Positions 26,050-34,553 of a DNA stretch of 64,000 nt are shown one piece after another. Position 1 is the stretch's first letter. Each line of letters starts with the position of its first letter. The stretch is from Candidatus Bathyarchaeia archaeon (GTDB lineage: Archaea > Thermoproteota > Bathyarchaeia > Bathyarchaeales > Bathyarchaeaceae), in NCBI GenBank assembly GCA_035283685.1, contig DATETJ010000011.1, forward strand, positions 95,994-159,993, written 5' to 3'. The notes below the pieces were generated by a model. It was not told the origin of the DNA. It saw only the letters and a program-made list of their open reading frames with translations, and made no database searches. The position numbers were made by a program, and so were the translations under genes.

Positions 26050-26616
26050 TCACCAAGCCGCCCGATGCCTGACAGGCACAGACGTTGACAAGCACAGTGA
26101 CCAAATCGAAACCATCCAAACGAAATCTGTAAGTGGACCCGTGAAAAACTCCGCAAGAACAAAAGCGCCCACACCAAAATAGTAAGAAGTGAAAACAGCG
26201 AGAAGCAACCGAATTAGACTCCAAGTCAATCCTATGAGAAAACCAAGCTCCAACCAGAGCATTTTTAACCTCATCGCGCCTCCAATCGGAAGCATAAGAA
26301 AGACAAACAATAATGCGAAAATCAAAGCGGAAACAAATCCAGATCTCTGCCATGTCAATGTTACATCGAGACTTGAGCCATCGAGAAGCTTAAGGACAAG
26401 CTTTGGCCCTTCAGCACTTAATGATTGAGTTACCTCTATTTGCGCGCCAGACAGCAGTTGAGCGAGGACATCGGCCAAGAGAGGTCTGGCATTAAGCCAC
26501 AACAAAGCGCACGATAGAATTGAAACCACAAGTCCTGTTAGAAATTTCAAGCTTAGGAATTTCGATCGATGGGAAAGCCATGAACCACGCGAACCAGCGG
26601 CGTGAGATGCCCTCAA
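26050..26616 (-). CDS. Archaeosortase-like protein lacking the catalytic Cys
   Basis: A 188-residue membrane protein starting at TTG 26616 after GGGGGAT. The C-terminal 110 residues align by eye with the archaeosortase encoded at 53667-55751: WQRSGFVSALIFAL against IACSGIYSIMTFSI, and TWSLIRLLLA against LNIVRIIVIA. The conserved Arg is kept (Arg136), but the nucleophile Cys is Arg91 and the third catalytic position falls on Glu or Phe (LAEFFTG). So it looks like an inactive relative. It is the first gene of an operon with the glycosyltransferase and bactofilin-like protein, suggesting a structural or targeting role. Confidence 0.6.
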   Translation of the reverse strand: MRASHAAGSRGSWLSHRSKFLSLKFLTGLVVSILSCALLWLNARPLLADVLAQLLSGAQIEVTQSLSAEGPKLVLKLLDGSSLDVTLTWQRSGFVSALIFALLFVFLMLPIGGAMRLKMLWLELGFLIGLTWSLIRLLLAVFTSYYFGVGAFVLAEFFTGPLTDFVWMVSIWSLCLSTSVPVRHRAAW

Positions 26617-26743
26617 ATATCCCCCAGCGTGAAACTCGCAAAACAGGTTTTCTCATCGAAGTGCAAATGGGGTTCATGTCTTTTTTCCAAATCGCAGATA
26701 AGCTTTTCTAACATGCACAAGAAACAGAAAAGAAGGCCAAGAC

Positions 26744-27235
26744 TTAGAGCTTGTAGCCGATTCTTCTCAAGAACTCTCTTCGAGCCTTTATGTCGGCTTC
26801 TGTCTCCACTCCCTTGCTCTTCATGCCATCAACTACGCCCAATATCCCTCTTCCTTGCTCGGTTTCAGCCACAATTACTTGGAGCGGGTTGGCAGTCGCA
26901 GCGTGTATGGTACATACTTCGGGTACACGTTTGATCGTGTCCAGAACGTTTATCGGATAAGCGTTCTTAATGAAAATGACAAACGAGTGACCGCATGCCA
27001 ATTCCAACGCGCACTTCGAGGCTAAGGTTGTGAGTTCATCGTCGTTACCTTCCCTTCTCACCAAACATGGTCCGGAGCTTTCGCAGAAACCTATGCCAAA
27101 CTTGATGTCTGGCACGCTGTTTTTCAAGGCCTCGTAAAGGTCTTCCACGGTCTTGATGAAATGCGCTGTGCCTAGGATTATGTTAACATCTTCAGGTACA
27201 TCAATTTTTACGACACTAAATTCCAATGTGCCCAC
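26744..27235 (-). CDS. Adenosine-specific kinase (DUF355 family)
   Basis: A 163-residue protein with the full pattern of the adenosine-specific kinase family PF04008: [20 protein letters not shown] at the N-terminus, [15 protein letters not shown] in the middle, and [20 protein letters not shown] followed by DGMKSKGVE. The family is named from structural and ligand work on archaeal members; the physiological reaction is less certain. Length is normal. It is a single-gene unit. Confidence 0.9.
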   Translation of the reverse strand: MGTLEFSVVKIDVPEDVNIILGTAHFIKTVEDLYEALKNSVPDIKFGIGFCESSGPCLVRREGNDDELTTLASKCALELACGHSFVIFIKNAYPINVLDTIKRVPEVCTIHAATANPLQVIVAETEQGRGILGVVDGMKSKGVETEADIKARREFLRRIGYKL

Positions 27236-27465
27236 CAGCCCGAGCGCGCTATACCCAGGTCATCTCTGACGAGGATTGTGTATTTATGACTTAAGTTCGC
27301 TAATACTTGCAGGGCAGACATTCATGAGTTTACCAACGAAAAAACCTCAGCACCCTTCTGAACGAAATTTCTATCTTTTTTGCTGAAGTGTGCGCTAGCA
27401 ATTGAAATGATTCCTTCGTTTGGGATTCACCGTAAACTCTCCTATGCTTTCCGTGTTTTCCGCCT

Positions 27466-29412
27466 TTGGTTGAGCGCAGTGAGTTTTTAAACCACTACTC
27501 CAGTCATGGATATGAAAAAGACAGAGAGGTTTTATGGGACGGGGGGGAGGGAAGGCTAACGGTAAACTTCGTTATTGCTGTTGACCACAATTGTGAACGA
27601 CTGACTTTTTTCATTGAGAAAATAAGGTCTTGCTTGGCTCCAATAGAAGGATTGCAGACAGATGTTTGTTCTTATGGAGCTTTTTCTGCTGTCTGGGCGG
27701 CGAGCAAATGGGCGCCTATCAGTCATATCGCCGACGATAGCGGTGCAGCAATAGTATGGGGAGAACCTACCAAAGACCCTGGCTCGGAAAGAGTCGACGC
27801 AGAGCGGCTTCGTGTTCTGTGGAAACCAAGAAGCGAAGTGCCGCCTGTTTTTGACGGTTTCTACGCAGCCGCATTGTACAGTCCTGAGGAAGGCTTATTG
27901 ATGGGGGTTGATATTCTAGGAATCTTTCCAGTCTACTATTATTCTACGGATGATTTGATTCTGGTTGGCTCCAGCCCCGAACTCTTTAGGTTCCATCCCG
28001 CTTTTCGAATGCAGTTCAACCCCGCTGGTCTTGTGGGCATTTTTCTTGCTAGCGGTTTGTTCGATGGCAAAACTTTGCTTCAAGGGGTCAATCGTTTAGG
28101 CGCTGGCAACATGCTTGTTTGGCGATGGGAGAAAGGAGCAAGCGAAGTGAACCAGTATCGAGTCCCGCTTTCACAGAAGTATTTTGATTTTTCATTGAAG
28201 GAGCAGTTGGACGTGCTCGATGAGGCAATTGGCAGTGCAGTTAGGCGTTACACGGTTAAGGGCGCTAGGTACACTATGCTTCTTTCAGGCGGGCTCGATT
28301 CAAGAATGGTCGCAGGCTACCTTAAACGAGAAGGCGTTGAATTTACAGCTTTAACCGATGGATTGCCAACCGACATTGACGCAGAATGCGCGGCGCAAGT
28401 ATCCGCAGATTTAGGCGTTAAACATGACTTAATTGATGTCGGAGCACGGGAATGGCTCCAATACGCACATGTGTCGTTGAAATGGGAGTTTCTAGCCAAC
28501 GGTTTCACAGGTGGCAGAACCTGGGGAATCTGCTCTCATCTGGAAAAGAGGACGCCTCGAGTCATCGCAGGCTTTCTGGGCGACGCCATACTAGGAGGAC
28601 TTTATATCAACTGGGCTAAAAATCCCATGTCATTTCGTGGTCTTGGTGGTGACTTGTCTTTTGACGCCTTTTTCCATCAGATTAACAGGCGTGGTGTCCC
28701 TCGGTTCGTCCTTAAGAAGCTGCTACGAAAGGAGTTGTTTGATGATTTTGTTCAAGACACGATAGCGCGTGTTAGAAGAGAATATGAAAGCTATTCAGAT
28801 CTAGAGTTTCAGCGCGCTTGGTGTTTCGACCTGCATCATCAAGAACGGTTCCGTCCAGGAAACATGGTGTGGATTCTCTCCTTTGGAGCATGGCCAGTGC
28901 TACCTCTGATTGACCGAGGCATCCTTGAAGTCGCTGCAGGCTTGCCCGTATCTGCATTTAACAATCGACGGTTGGAAACAGAGCTAGTTTGCAAGCAGTT
29001 TCCAAACTTAGCCAGCCTGCCTTTAGACCGTAGTTCATACGACACAACTCCGTTGAAACCCACAATCAAACAACGGCTCATGTGGTTTGCGATTGGCGAC
29101 GGAGGGGTTTGGAAGTTGAGCGGAAACGCTCGTCACCTGCGTCGCTTTCTATATTCCCATCTGCGTGGCGTTGAGCCACGATATTACTATCGCGTGTGGG
29201 ATTTCAACAGTGCGAACTGGAGGGCAATAAGACGTGAGGCGGAAAAGAATCGTGAATTAGCGGGACAGTTTTTCGATGAGTCCGTGTTCGGAAAGGTCTT
29301 GCCTGGTCCCGATGCGACTTTAGAGTTTGACAATCCCGCGGTTGAATCGATGGGTCTGAAGTGTTTAATCGGATTCGTGTTATGGCTAGAGAGCCACTGC
29401 GAAAAAATCTGA
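27466..29412 (+). CDS. Asparagine-synthetase-like protein without glutaminase Cys
   Basis: A 648-residue protein with an N-terminal Ntn-hydrolase-like domain (FDGFYAAALYSPEEGLLMGV, LILVGSSPELF) and a C-terminal ATP pyrophosphatase domain with the PP-loop LSGGLDSRMV near residue 273. The N-terminal Cys that hydrolyses glutamine in AsnB is absent: the protein begins MVERSEF and the motif region is shifted. It therefore probably uses ammonia or another acceptor, or works as an AMP-forming ligase in a special pathway, as in beta-lactam synthetase relatives. The start at TTG 27466 is uncertain. No neighbour clarifies its role. Confidence 0.8.
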   Translation: MVERSEFLNHYSSHGYEKDREVLWDGGEGRLTVNFVIAVDHNCERLTFFIEKIRSCLAPIEGLQTDVCSYGAFSAVWAASKWAPISHIADDSGAAIVWGEPTKDPGSERVDAERLRVLWKPRSEVPPVFDGFYAAALYSPEEGLLMGVDILGIFPVYYYSTDDLILVGSSPELFRFHPAFRMQFNPAGLVGIFLASGLFDGKTLLQGVNRLGAGNMLVWRWEKGASEVNQYRVPLSQKYFDFSLKEQLDVLDEAIGSAVRRYTVKGARYTMLLSGGLDSRMVAGYLKREGVEFTALTDGLPTDIDAECAAQVSADLGVKHDLIDVGAREWLQYAHVSLKWEFLANGFTGGRTWGICSHLEKRTPRVIAGFLGDAILGGLYINWAKNPMSFRGLGGDLSFDAFFHQINRRGVPRFVLKKLLRKELFDDFVQDTIARVRREYESYSDLEFQRAWCFDLHHQERFRPGNMVWILSFGAWPVLPLIDRGILEVAAGLPVSAFNNRRLETELVCKQFPNLASLPLDRSSYDTTPLKPTIKQRLMWFAIGDGGVWKLSGNARHLRRFLYSHLRGVEPRYYYRVWDFNSANWRAIRREAEKNRELAGQFFDESVFGKVLPGPDATLEFDNPAVESMGLKCLIGFVLWLESHCEKI

Positions 29413-29603
29413 GCCAAGTAACTCGGCTGTTCTAAGCGTACTGTGTATAATGATTTAGAAGTCGGTTTGATTGGCAGTCTGTTTTGCAGAGCGTCATCAA
29501 CCGTGAGGCTGAACCAATGATTAGTGGCGGTGTCTCCCGCAAACCCGAACTTTTGTCGGATGCAGATATCTCTTTAACTCGGCAAAACCAATGAGTTATC
29601 TGA

Positions 29604-29935
29604 CCTGAAGATGAATGCTCTGCGGCAACAGCCAACGTGGTTGCCCAGAAGTATGCTCTGGCTATCCAGAAGGCACAGCAGGAAGGCAAGCTGTCAATGC
29701 AAGTGCCTTAGGGCCTGGAGTAGTTACGCCGATGGGTCCACAAGTGCTTGGAATGCCTAGCCCATTCCCGACCGCTGGACCACCAACACAACCACCCTAC
29801 TACTACCAAGCACCACCCTACTTTCAACCACCTCAACAGCAACCATCTTACCAGTACCCACCACAGCAACCATACGTGGATCCCGACGCCTTAGCACACA
29901 AGGTCGCAGACAAAGTGAGAAAGCCACTCGAGTAG
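29604..29935 (+). pseudogene. Frameshifted Pro/Gln/Tyr-rich protein remnant
   Basis: A frame beginning after the stop at 29601 reads ANVVAQKYALAIQKAQQEGK with coding character, then ends at TAG near 29700. The next frame over continues as GPGVVTPMGPQVLGMPSP, then a low-complexity stretch of PPYYYQAPPYFQPP type, and ends VDPDALAHKVADKV. The two pieces look like one gene broken by a frameshift near 29690-29710. No start codon is evident. Family not recognised. Confidence 0.5.
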
Positions 29936-30014
29936 AATAGCCTTTCTAACTGGCTGATTCTCTTGAAGATAGGCTACTAGACCACTTTCCTTGATTTCGT
30001 TGACTTCAGTCTTC

Positions 30015-30266
30015 ATCAGATTTGCCATTGAGAATGTTGTGGAAAGGCTTGAAGCCGGGGTCCGAAACTGGAGAAAGAGCTAAAGGCAAAACTGGAGCAA
30101 CTAGAGGCCTGAAAAAAGGATAGACCTGTCTGAACAATGTCCTTTCTGTCATGCTGTCGTTGAGGTAAGCATGTTCAACCATTTGAAAGTCTGCTCTGTG
30201 GTTACTGAGGGTAGAAAACAGCCTTATGTAGAAGGAAGTGCCAGAGTACATTCGGATCTTGCTTAG
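30015..30266 (+). pseudogene. Coiled-coil and zinc-finger fragments
   Basis: Two coding-like fragments without starts. One, from about 30018, reads RFAIENVVERLEAG and seems to shift frame into LEKELKAKLEQLEA. The other (30108-30266) reads SEQCPFCHAVVEVSMFNHLK then VC, a C-x2-C-x12-H-x3-C zinc-finger pattern. I take them as relics of genes in a decaying stretch rather than functional genes. Confidence 0.4.
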
Positions 30267-30286
30267 AGAAAAGGGGTCGTTTCTGA

Positions 30287-30631
30287 GTGGTGTTAGGGCA
30301 GAACTTTGACCTAGTTGTCACAAAAGATCCAAGCCTCATCGGAGCGACCGGTGAGATGATCGCTTGGAAATACCTCAGGGGCAAGAGAATATGGACTCAC
30401 AGAATCGGTTCATGGTATCCTTTTCCACCGAGCCACCCTCTCCGAAAAGGTGAGGACAATTTTGAGCTTAGGGGTCTGAAAGACGAACAGGTGGAATACT
30501 TGAAGAATAATTATTTGCGGGGCCCAAGGCCGTATGACTTCGTGGGTGTGAAGCGGAAGCGTGGTCCTGACGGTTTCGTCGGAGAGGCTGACAAGAGCTG
30601 GAGAGGGTCAAATCGTCGCGCAATTCCTTAA
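30287..30631 (+). pseudogene. Truncated nuclease-like protein
   Basis: A 114-codon frame from GTG 30287. It contains SLIGATGEMIAWKYLRGK, an aromatic IGSWYPFPPSHP, and RPYDFVGVKRKR, like archaeal PD-(D/E)XK-type proteins in which such a YDFVGV strand is followed by a GEVK-type strand. Here the following stretch is FVGEADKSWRG and the frame stops shortly after, so the catalytic strand and C-terminus look lost. It lies immediately before the first AMP-ligase gene, in debris. May still be expressed. Confidence 0.45.
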
Positions 30632-30666
30632 GGATTTACCAAAGTATCTATTCTTGGACACGTATA

Positions 30667-31962
30667 ATGCGCAACTTGCGAGCCCTGCGCAGAAATACCT
30701 GGCTTCCGACTTCCGAATTAGAAAGAATGCAATTGAAGGCTCTTCGTAAAATCTTGAAATACGCTTACGAGAACGTTGCTTTTTACCATCACAGATTTGA
30801 CGCAGCCAAAATCAAGCCTGAAGACATTCAATCTATAGAGGACATGCAAAGACTTCCAATTCTCACAAAAAAGGACGTGCAAAGGAATTTCGATTCTCTG
30901 GTCTCAAGAAACGTCAGAATGGAAATGTGCACGAAAGAAACAACCTCAGGCACGACTGGCACTCCTCTAAACATTATTTCTGAGAAAACAGCCTCTAGTA
31001 TTATGTCGGCCAACAAGCTTAGGCATCAGGTGGAAAATGGAAGCAGACTACTCAGAGACAAATACGTGCTTCTCCTACCAGTGAAGGGATTAGCTCGTGC
31101 GTATGCTAGAAGGACTTATCTTGGCGGTTTTCTCACACGTTTGGGCCTCCTCAGAAGACGTTTGATGGACGCTCAAGAGCCAATAGAAGACGTGATGGAG
31201 AAGTTGCTACACTTTGGGCCGGATGTAATAGATAGTATGCCAAGTTTCTTCCTATTGCTGATGAAAGAAATGGAAAAAGGAGGACAAGATATTCGTCCAC
31301 GACGTATTTTTGCGTGTGGAGAACTCCTTGACGCTAGAAGTAGGGCATTCATCAACTCCGCTTTTAAGGTTGACGTTATTGACGTGTATGGATGCACGGA
31401 GGCAGGAAACATTGCCTGGGAGTGTTCTGAACGTATCGGTTATCACACAAATATTGACCTGATAGTGCCCGAATTTGTCAAGGATGATGCGCATGTAGCT
31501 GTGGGGGAAGCTGGAAAGATTGTTTTGACACCGCTCTGGAATTTTGCGATGCCACTGATAAGGTATGATATTGGCGACGTTGGAAGACAGAGCAGCGAGA
31601 GATGCCCTTGCGGGAGAGGATTGCCTCTAATGGAAGTAGTAGAAGGAAGATATGAGGATTTCATAGTCTTACCGAGTGGCAGAATGATTTCACCGTACGT
31701 CACCTCGCGCTATTTTGAAAATGTTGAAGGCATAGATGAGTATAAGATAATTCAACAGGCAAGAAACAAAATCTATATACAACTAGTGCTGAGAGAAAAG
31801 CACAATAAAGACATATTTCTTCGTCTTGAAAACACGTTCAGAAAGGAGTTAGGAGAAGACCTGACGATTAGCATCGAGGCCGTGGATTCTCTACTGAAGA
31901 ACGGAAAACGTCGAAACGTAATCTCAAAATGTTTAACTCGGGAACAGTTTTTCTCCTATTAG
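30667..31962 (+). CDS. CapK/PaaK-like AMP-forming ligase 1
   Basis: A 431-residue adenylating enzyme of the phenylacetate-CoA ligase family. ATP-binding loop TSGTTGTP is at residues 93-100; YGCTEAGNIAWEC and RYDIGDVGR follow, with RCPCGRGLPLMEVVEGRYED before the C-terminal mobile domain. The CxCGR type cysteine cluster is usual in this group. It activates a carboxylate as acyl-AMP and probably transfers it to CoA or another thiol. A paralogue is at 36143-37435. Between them lie the precursor peptide, peptide-recognition and radical SAM genes, so the pair may serve that pathway. Confidence 0.88.
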   Translation: MRNLRALRRNTWLPTSELERMQLKALRKILKYAYENVAFYHHRFDAAKIKPEDIQSIEDMQRLPILTKKDVQRNFDSLVSRNVRMEMCTKETTSGTTGTPLNIISEKTASSIMSANKLRHQVENGSRLLRDKYVLLLPVKGLARAYARRTYLGGFLTRLGLLRRRLMDAQEPIEDVMEKLLHFGPDVIDSMPSFFLLLMKEMEKGGQDIRPRRIFACGELLDARSRAFINSAFKVDVIDVYGCTEAGNIAWECSERIGYHTNIDLIVPEFVKDDAHVAVGEAGKIVLTPLWNFAMPLIRYDIGDVGRQSSERCPCGRGLPLMEVVEGRYEDFIVLPSGRMISPYVTSRYFENVEGIDEYKIIQQARNKIYIQLVLREKHNKDIFLRLENTFRKELGEDLTISIEAVDSLLKNGKRRNVISKCLTREQFFSY

Positions 31963-32029
31963 CCGCGCTCCGGGGCTTTCTAGCCTAACAAACGATTCTT
32001 GACTTCTTCTAGAGCAAACTTCCATAATA

Positions 32030-32039
32030 CTTTTATACG
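32030..32039 (+). promoter_or_regulatory. TATA box of the peptide operon
   Basis: CTTTTATACG is a good archaeal TATA box about 40 bases before the ATG of the small Cys peptide (32073). Transcription should begin near 32058-32064, giving a very short leader that just holds the ribosome site GAGGGAG at 32062-32068. Confidence 0.6.
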
Positions 32040-32072
32040 ATGCCTCATCATCATATCCTAAGAGGGAGAAAC

Positions 32073-32174
32073 ATGTCGAAACCCACAATCCGTAGAATCT
32101 CAGGAATCAGCAAAACACGGAAAGCCGAAAAATGCAGCGGTTGCGGCTGCTCGGTAGACTTGGACAAAAAATAG
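32073..32174 (+). CDS. Candidate RiPP precursor peptide, 33 residues
   Basis: ATG 32073 to TAG 32172-32174, with GAGGGAG four bases before the ATG. Residues 1-20 are basic and leader-like (MSKPTIRRISGISKTRKAEK). The C-terminal 13 residues CSGCGCSVDLDKK hold three Cys (21, 24, 26). It lies 65 bases before a PqqD-type peptide-binding protein and a SPASM radical SAM enzyme on the same strand, the standard arrangement for a ribosomally made peptide modified at Cys or nearby residues. A small zinc-binding peptide is the alternative. Too short for normal gene finders. No modification is proven. Confidence 0.65.
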   Translation: MSKPTIRRISGISKTRKAEKCSGCGCSVDLDKK

Positions 32175-32239
32175 GAAAGCGCTAGACTCGGCTCGCGACA
32201 TTCGTAATTCCCAAGGAACGCCAGCCAGAAGACTGGATT

Positions 32240-32548
32240 ATGAGAACAAATGGTGAAGCGAAAGCCTCTCCGAGAAAAAAAGCGATCAAAAGAAAAAGAA
32301 TAGTTGTAAGAGACAGCCTCGAAAGCAGTGGTCATTATCTGGTACTAAACACTTCCAATGGAGACAGCTACGAGATAAACGCCACTGGCAAGCTAATCTT
32401 GGATTGCTGTGACGGTTCTTTAACGAAAGACGAAATAGCAAAGAAGATTGCCGACACGTACAGACCCAAGGAAAAAGTCTTAAACATAGACGTAATCAGG
32501 TATCTCAACCTCTTGTTGAAAAAGGGCATCTTGGATGAAGAGGAATAA
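32240..32548 (+). CDS. PqqD-like peptide-recognition (RRE) protein
   Basis: A 102-residue protein of the PqqD/RRE fold. After a basic 25-residue N-terminus come the beta strands HYLVLNTSNGDSYEINATG, then LILDCCDGSLTKDEIAKKI, and a C-terminal helix with VIRYLNLLLKKGILDEEE, the canonical PqqD pattern. Such domains bind leader peptides and hand them to radical SAM enzymes. Its end overlaps the start of the radical SAM gene by 14 bases, so the two are coupled. It has CC in the middle, unusual but not diagnostic. Confidence 0.88.
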   Translation: MRTNGEAKASPRKKAIKRKRIVVRDSLESSGHYLVLNTSNGDSYEINATGKLILDCCDGSLTKDEIAKKIADTYRPKEKVLNIDVIRYLNLLLKKGILDEEE

Positions 32549-33665
32549 GCAGAAGAAAGAAACAACTTCTCTAGCAACGTGCGAAAAAGTAATCCAAGAA
32601 AACTCCAGGACAAACTCTCTGGGTTCCAAAACTCCTCGGCACGAAAAACACGCGAAACCAAACTTTCGGTTTCAATGGCACATCACAGACAGATGCAATC
32701 TCGCGTGCAAACACTGCTACATAGAAGACAATAACTCGGTAGAACTGAGTACCGAAGAGATTACTCAAGTTATTGACCATCTTGCTGAAGTCCTAGAGCG
32801 GTGGAATTACTCGGGAAGCGTCTCTCTTACTGGAGGCGAGGCGCTCATGAGACGCGACTTTGAGAAAATTGTGAAAGCAATCAGAAAACACGAACAGTTC
32901 AAGAACATTTTGGTGATGACTAACGGTGTGCAGATTTCAGGTGAGACTATCGAGTTCCTGAGAGATAACGACTGTGCCGTTCAGGTCAGCATAGACGGCT
33001 TCACCAAACAACAACATGATGAAATCAGAGGTGAAGGAAATTTCGACAAAGCCATCGCAACGCTTGGGAAGCTGTCCGAATCAGGTATCTATACTGCCGT
33101 GCACTACGTCGTTCACAGGCTAAACTGTCCCACAAGTATCGATCAGTTGAAAGGCTTCTTCAGCTTGTTTGGGCAAGCTGCCGTAAAACAGGTCGTTTTC
33201 AGCCTGTTGATTCCAATAGGCAAGGGAAGAGAAATGAGAAGGTTACTGCTCTCACCCAATGAGGTCAGAACCTTGTTCAACCAGTTAATTGAGGTTTCAA
33301 GAGATTTTCCAACCGTGCATTTGGACACAAATCGTCCGTTGTGGGCGGCGACCGAAGCCTGCTCAGGCGGCGCATGCCCTGTTGGCTTTTGGTATTGCAC
33401 TATTCTTCCAAACGGCGACGTGCTTCCATGCAGGCGCCTGCCAATCGTTTTGGGCAACCTGAGAAACCAGTCCTTCTATGAGATCTGGTACAAATCAGAC
33501 ATCTTGTGGAGACTAAGGGAGCATCGAAAGATTGAAGTCTGCGGTCAGTGTAAGCTGCTAGATCAGTGTGGGGGATGTAGAGGCATGGCCTACGCAGTTT
33601 ACGGAGACTACATGGCAAGAGATCCCGAATGCTTTCTTCTCTCTGATGGACAAGAAAGCTCCTAA
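32535..33665 (+). CDS. SPASM-domain radical SAM peptide-modifying enzyme
   Basis: A 376-residue enzyme. The radical SAM cluster motif is C54-x3-C58-x2-C61 in CNLACKHCY; SAM-binding GGEAL and MTNGVQISGE follow. A SPASM/twitch domain at the C-terminus has Cys 276, 281, 288, 299, 336, 339, 345, 348 and 366 (GACPVGFWYC, NGDVLPCRR, CGQCKLLDQCGGC), enough for one or two auxiliary [4Fe-4S] clusters. Together with a preceding PqqD-like protein this is the hallmark of radical SAM peptide maturases that form thioether or C-C cross-links. Heme-pathway AhbC/D-like enzymes are an alternative, but the peptide next door favours a RiPP. Confidence 0.9.
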   Translation: MKRNKQKKETTSLATCEKVIQENSRTNSLGSKTPRHEKHAKPNFRFQWHITDRCNLACKHCYIEDNNSVELSTEEITQVIDHLAEVLERWNYSGSVSLTGGEALMRRDFEKIVKAIRKHEQFKNILVMTNGVQISGETIEFLRDNDCAVQVSIDGFTKQQHDEIRGEGNFDKAIATLGKLSESGIYTAVHYVVHRLNCPTSIDQLKGFFSLFGQAAVKQVVFSLLIPIGKGREMRRLLLSPNEVRTLFNQLIEVSRDFPTVHLDTNRPLWAATEACSGGACPVGFWYCTILPNGDVLPCRRLPIVLGNLRNQSFYEIWYKSDILWRLREHRKIEVCGQCKLLDQCGGCRGMAYAVYGDYMARDPECFLLSDGQESS

Positions 33666-33709
33666 GAACATATTGACGATGCGATCATGCAACAAAATAG
33701 TGGATAATT

Positions 33710-34369
33710 GTGTTCGAAAGGCAGTACGTCGAAAACGAGTGCTTGTGGGGCCTATCTCCTGATTCTATTCTGACCAAAAATATAGGAAAGATTCCAGTGG
33801 GCAGAGCATTGGATCTAGGTGTCGGTGAAGGGAGGAACGCCCTTTTCTTGGCTCAGACTGGTTTTCAGGTCACTGGAATTGACATCTCACCCAAGGCAAT
33901 AGAAAAATTCCTCAATCTAGCCAGAGAAAGAGACGTTGCAGTTGAAGGATTGGTGAGGGACATCAGAGACTTCGAGTTCAAACCACACACGTATGATCTG
34001 ATCGTCGCAACTGTCACCCTACATTTTCTCGCAAAGACAGAGGTGTACGAGACAATCTCCAAAATCATCCGAAGCGTGGCCCTTGGCGGCTACGTTTACA
34101 TCGGAGACTTCACAGTCAGTGATCCAAGCTACAAAAGTGCCAAGAAAAGACTGAGACAAGTGGATGAGAACACGTTCTGGTACCCAGACTTATCCTGCTA
34201 CCTGTATTTCTTTTCACACAACGAGTTGAGAAGGATGTTTACGGATTTCGAGACAAAAGTCTATTTGGAAAGAACTCTTGCAGATACCCCTCATGGAAAA
34301 CGAGGTATCCATACCCATTCAGTTGCCTTATTGCTCGCGCAGAAGTGCCCGAGGAAAAAAGGACTTTAA
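33710..34369 (+). CDS. Class I SAM methyltransferase, TehB-like
   Basis: A 219-residue methyltransferase. Motif I is ALDLGVGEGRNALFLA, motif II includes VTGIDISPKAIEK, and YDLIVATVTLHFL marks motif IV. The C-terminal part (PHGKRGIHTHSVALLLA) resembles TehB/tellurite-resistance-type enzymes, which methylate small thiols or related acceptors. GTG 33710 is the start, 44 bases after the radical SAM gene. In this cluster it may methylate the modified peptide; that is inference only. Confidence 0.85.
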   Translation: MFERQYVENECLWGLSPDSILTKNIGKIPVGRALDLGVGEGRNALFLAQTGFQVTGIDISPKAIEKFLNLARERDVAVEGLVRDIRDFEFKPHTYDLIVATVTLHFLAKTEVYETISKIIRSVALGGYVYIGDFTVSDPSYKSAKKRLRQVDENTFWYPDLSCYLYFFSHNELRRMFTDFETKVYLERTLADTPHGKRGIHTHSVALLLAQKCPRKKGL

Positions 34370-34553
34370 AGCGTGCTGCATCTTCCGTAACGAATCATGA
34401 ACAGCATTACCGTCTGGTCCCAGAACGCTTAAAGCAATCTTTCGCAATCCAGCACGCACTCGTACCAGACACAACCGATTTATACGGTGAAACTGCGTCA
34501 AAGTAGAAGCATTATTGTATGTGGTCTGAAGAACAAAATACAATGGAGACTGT

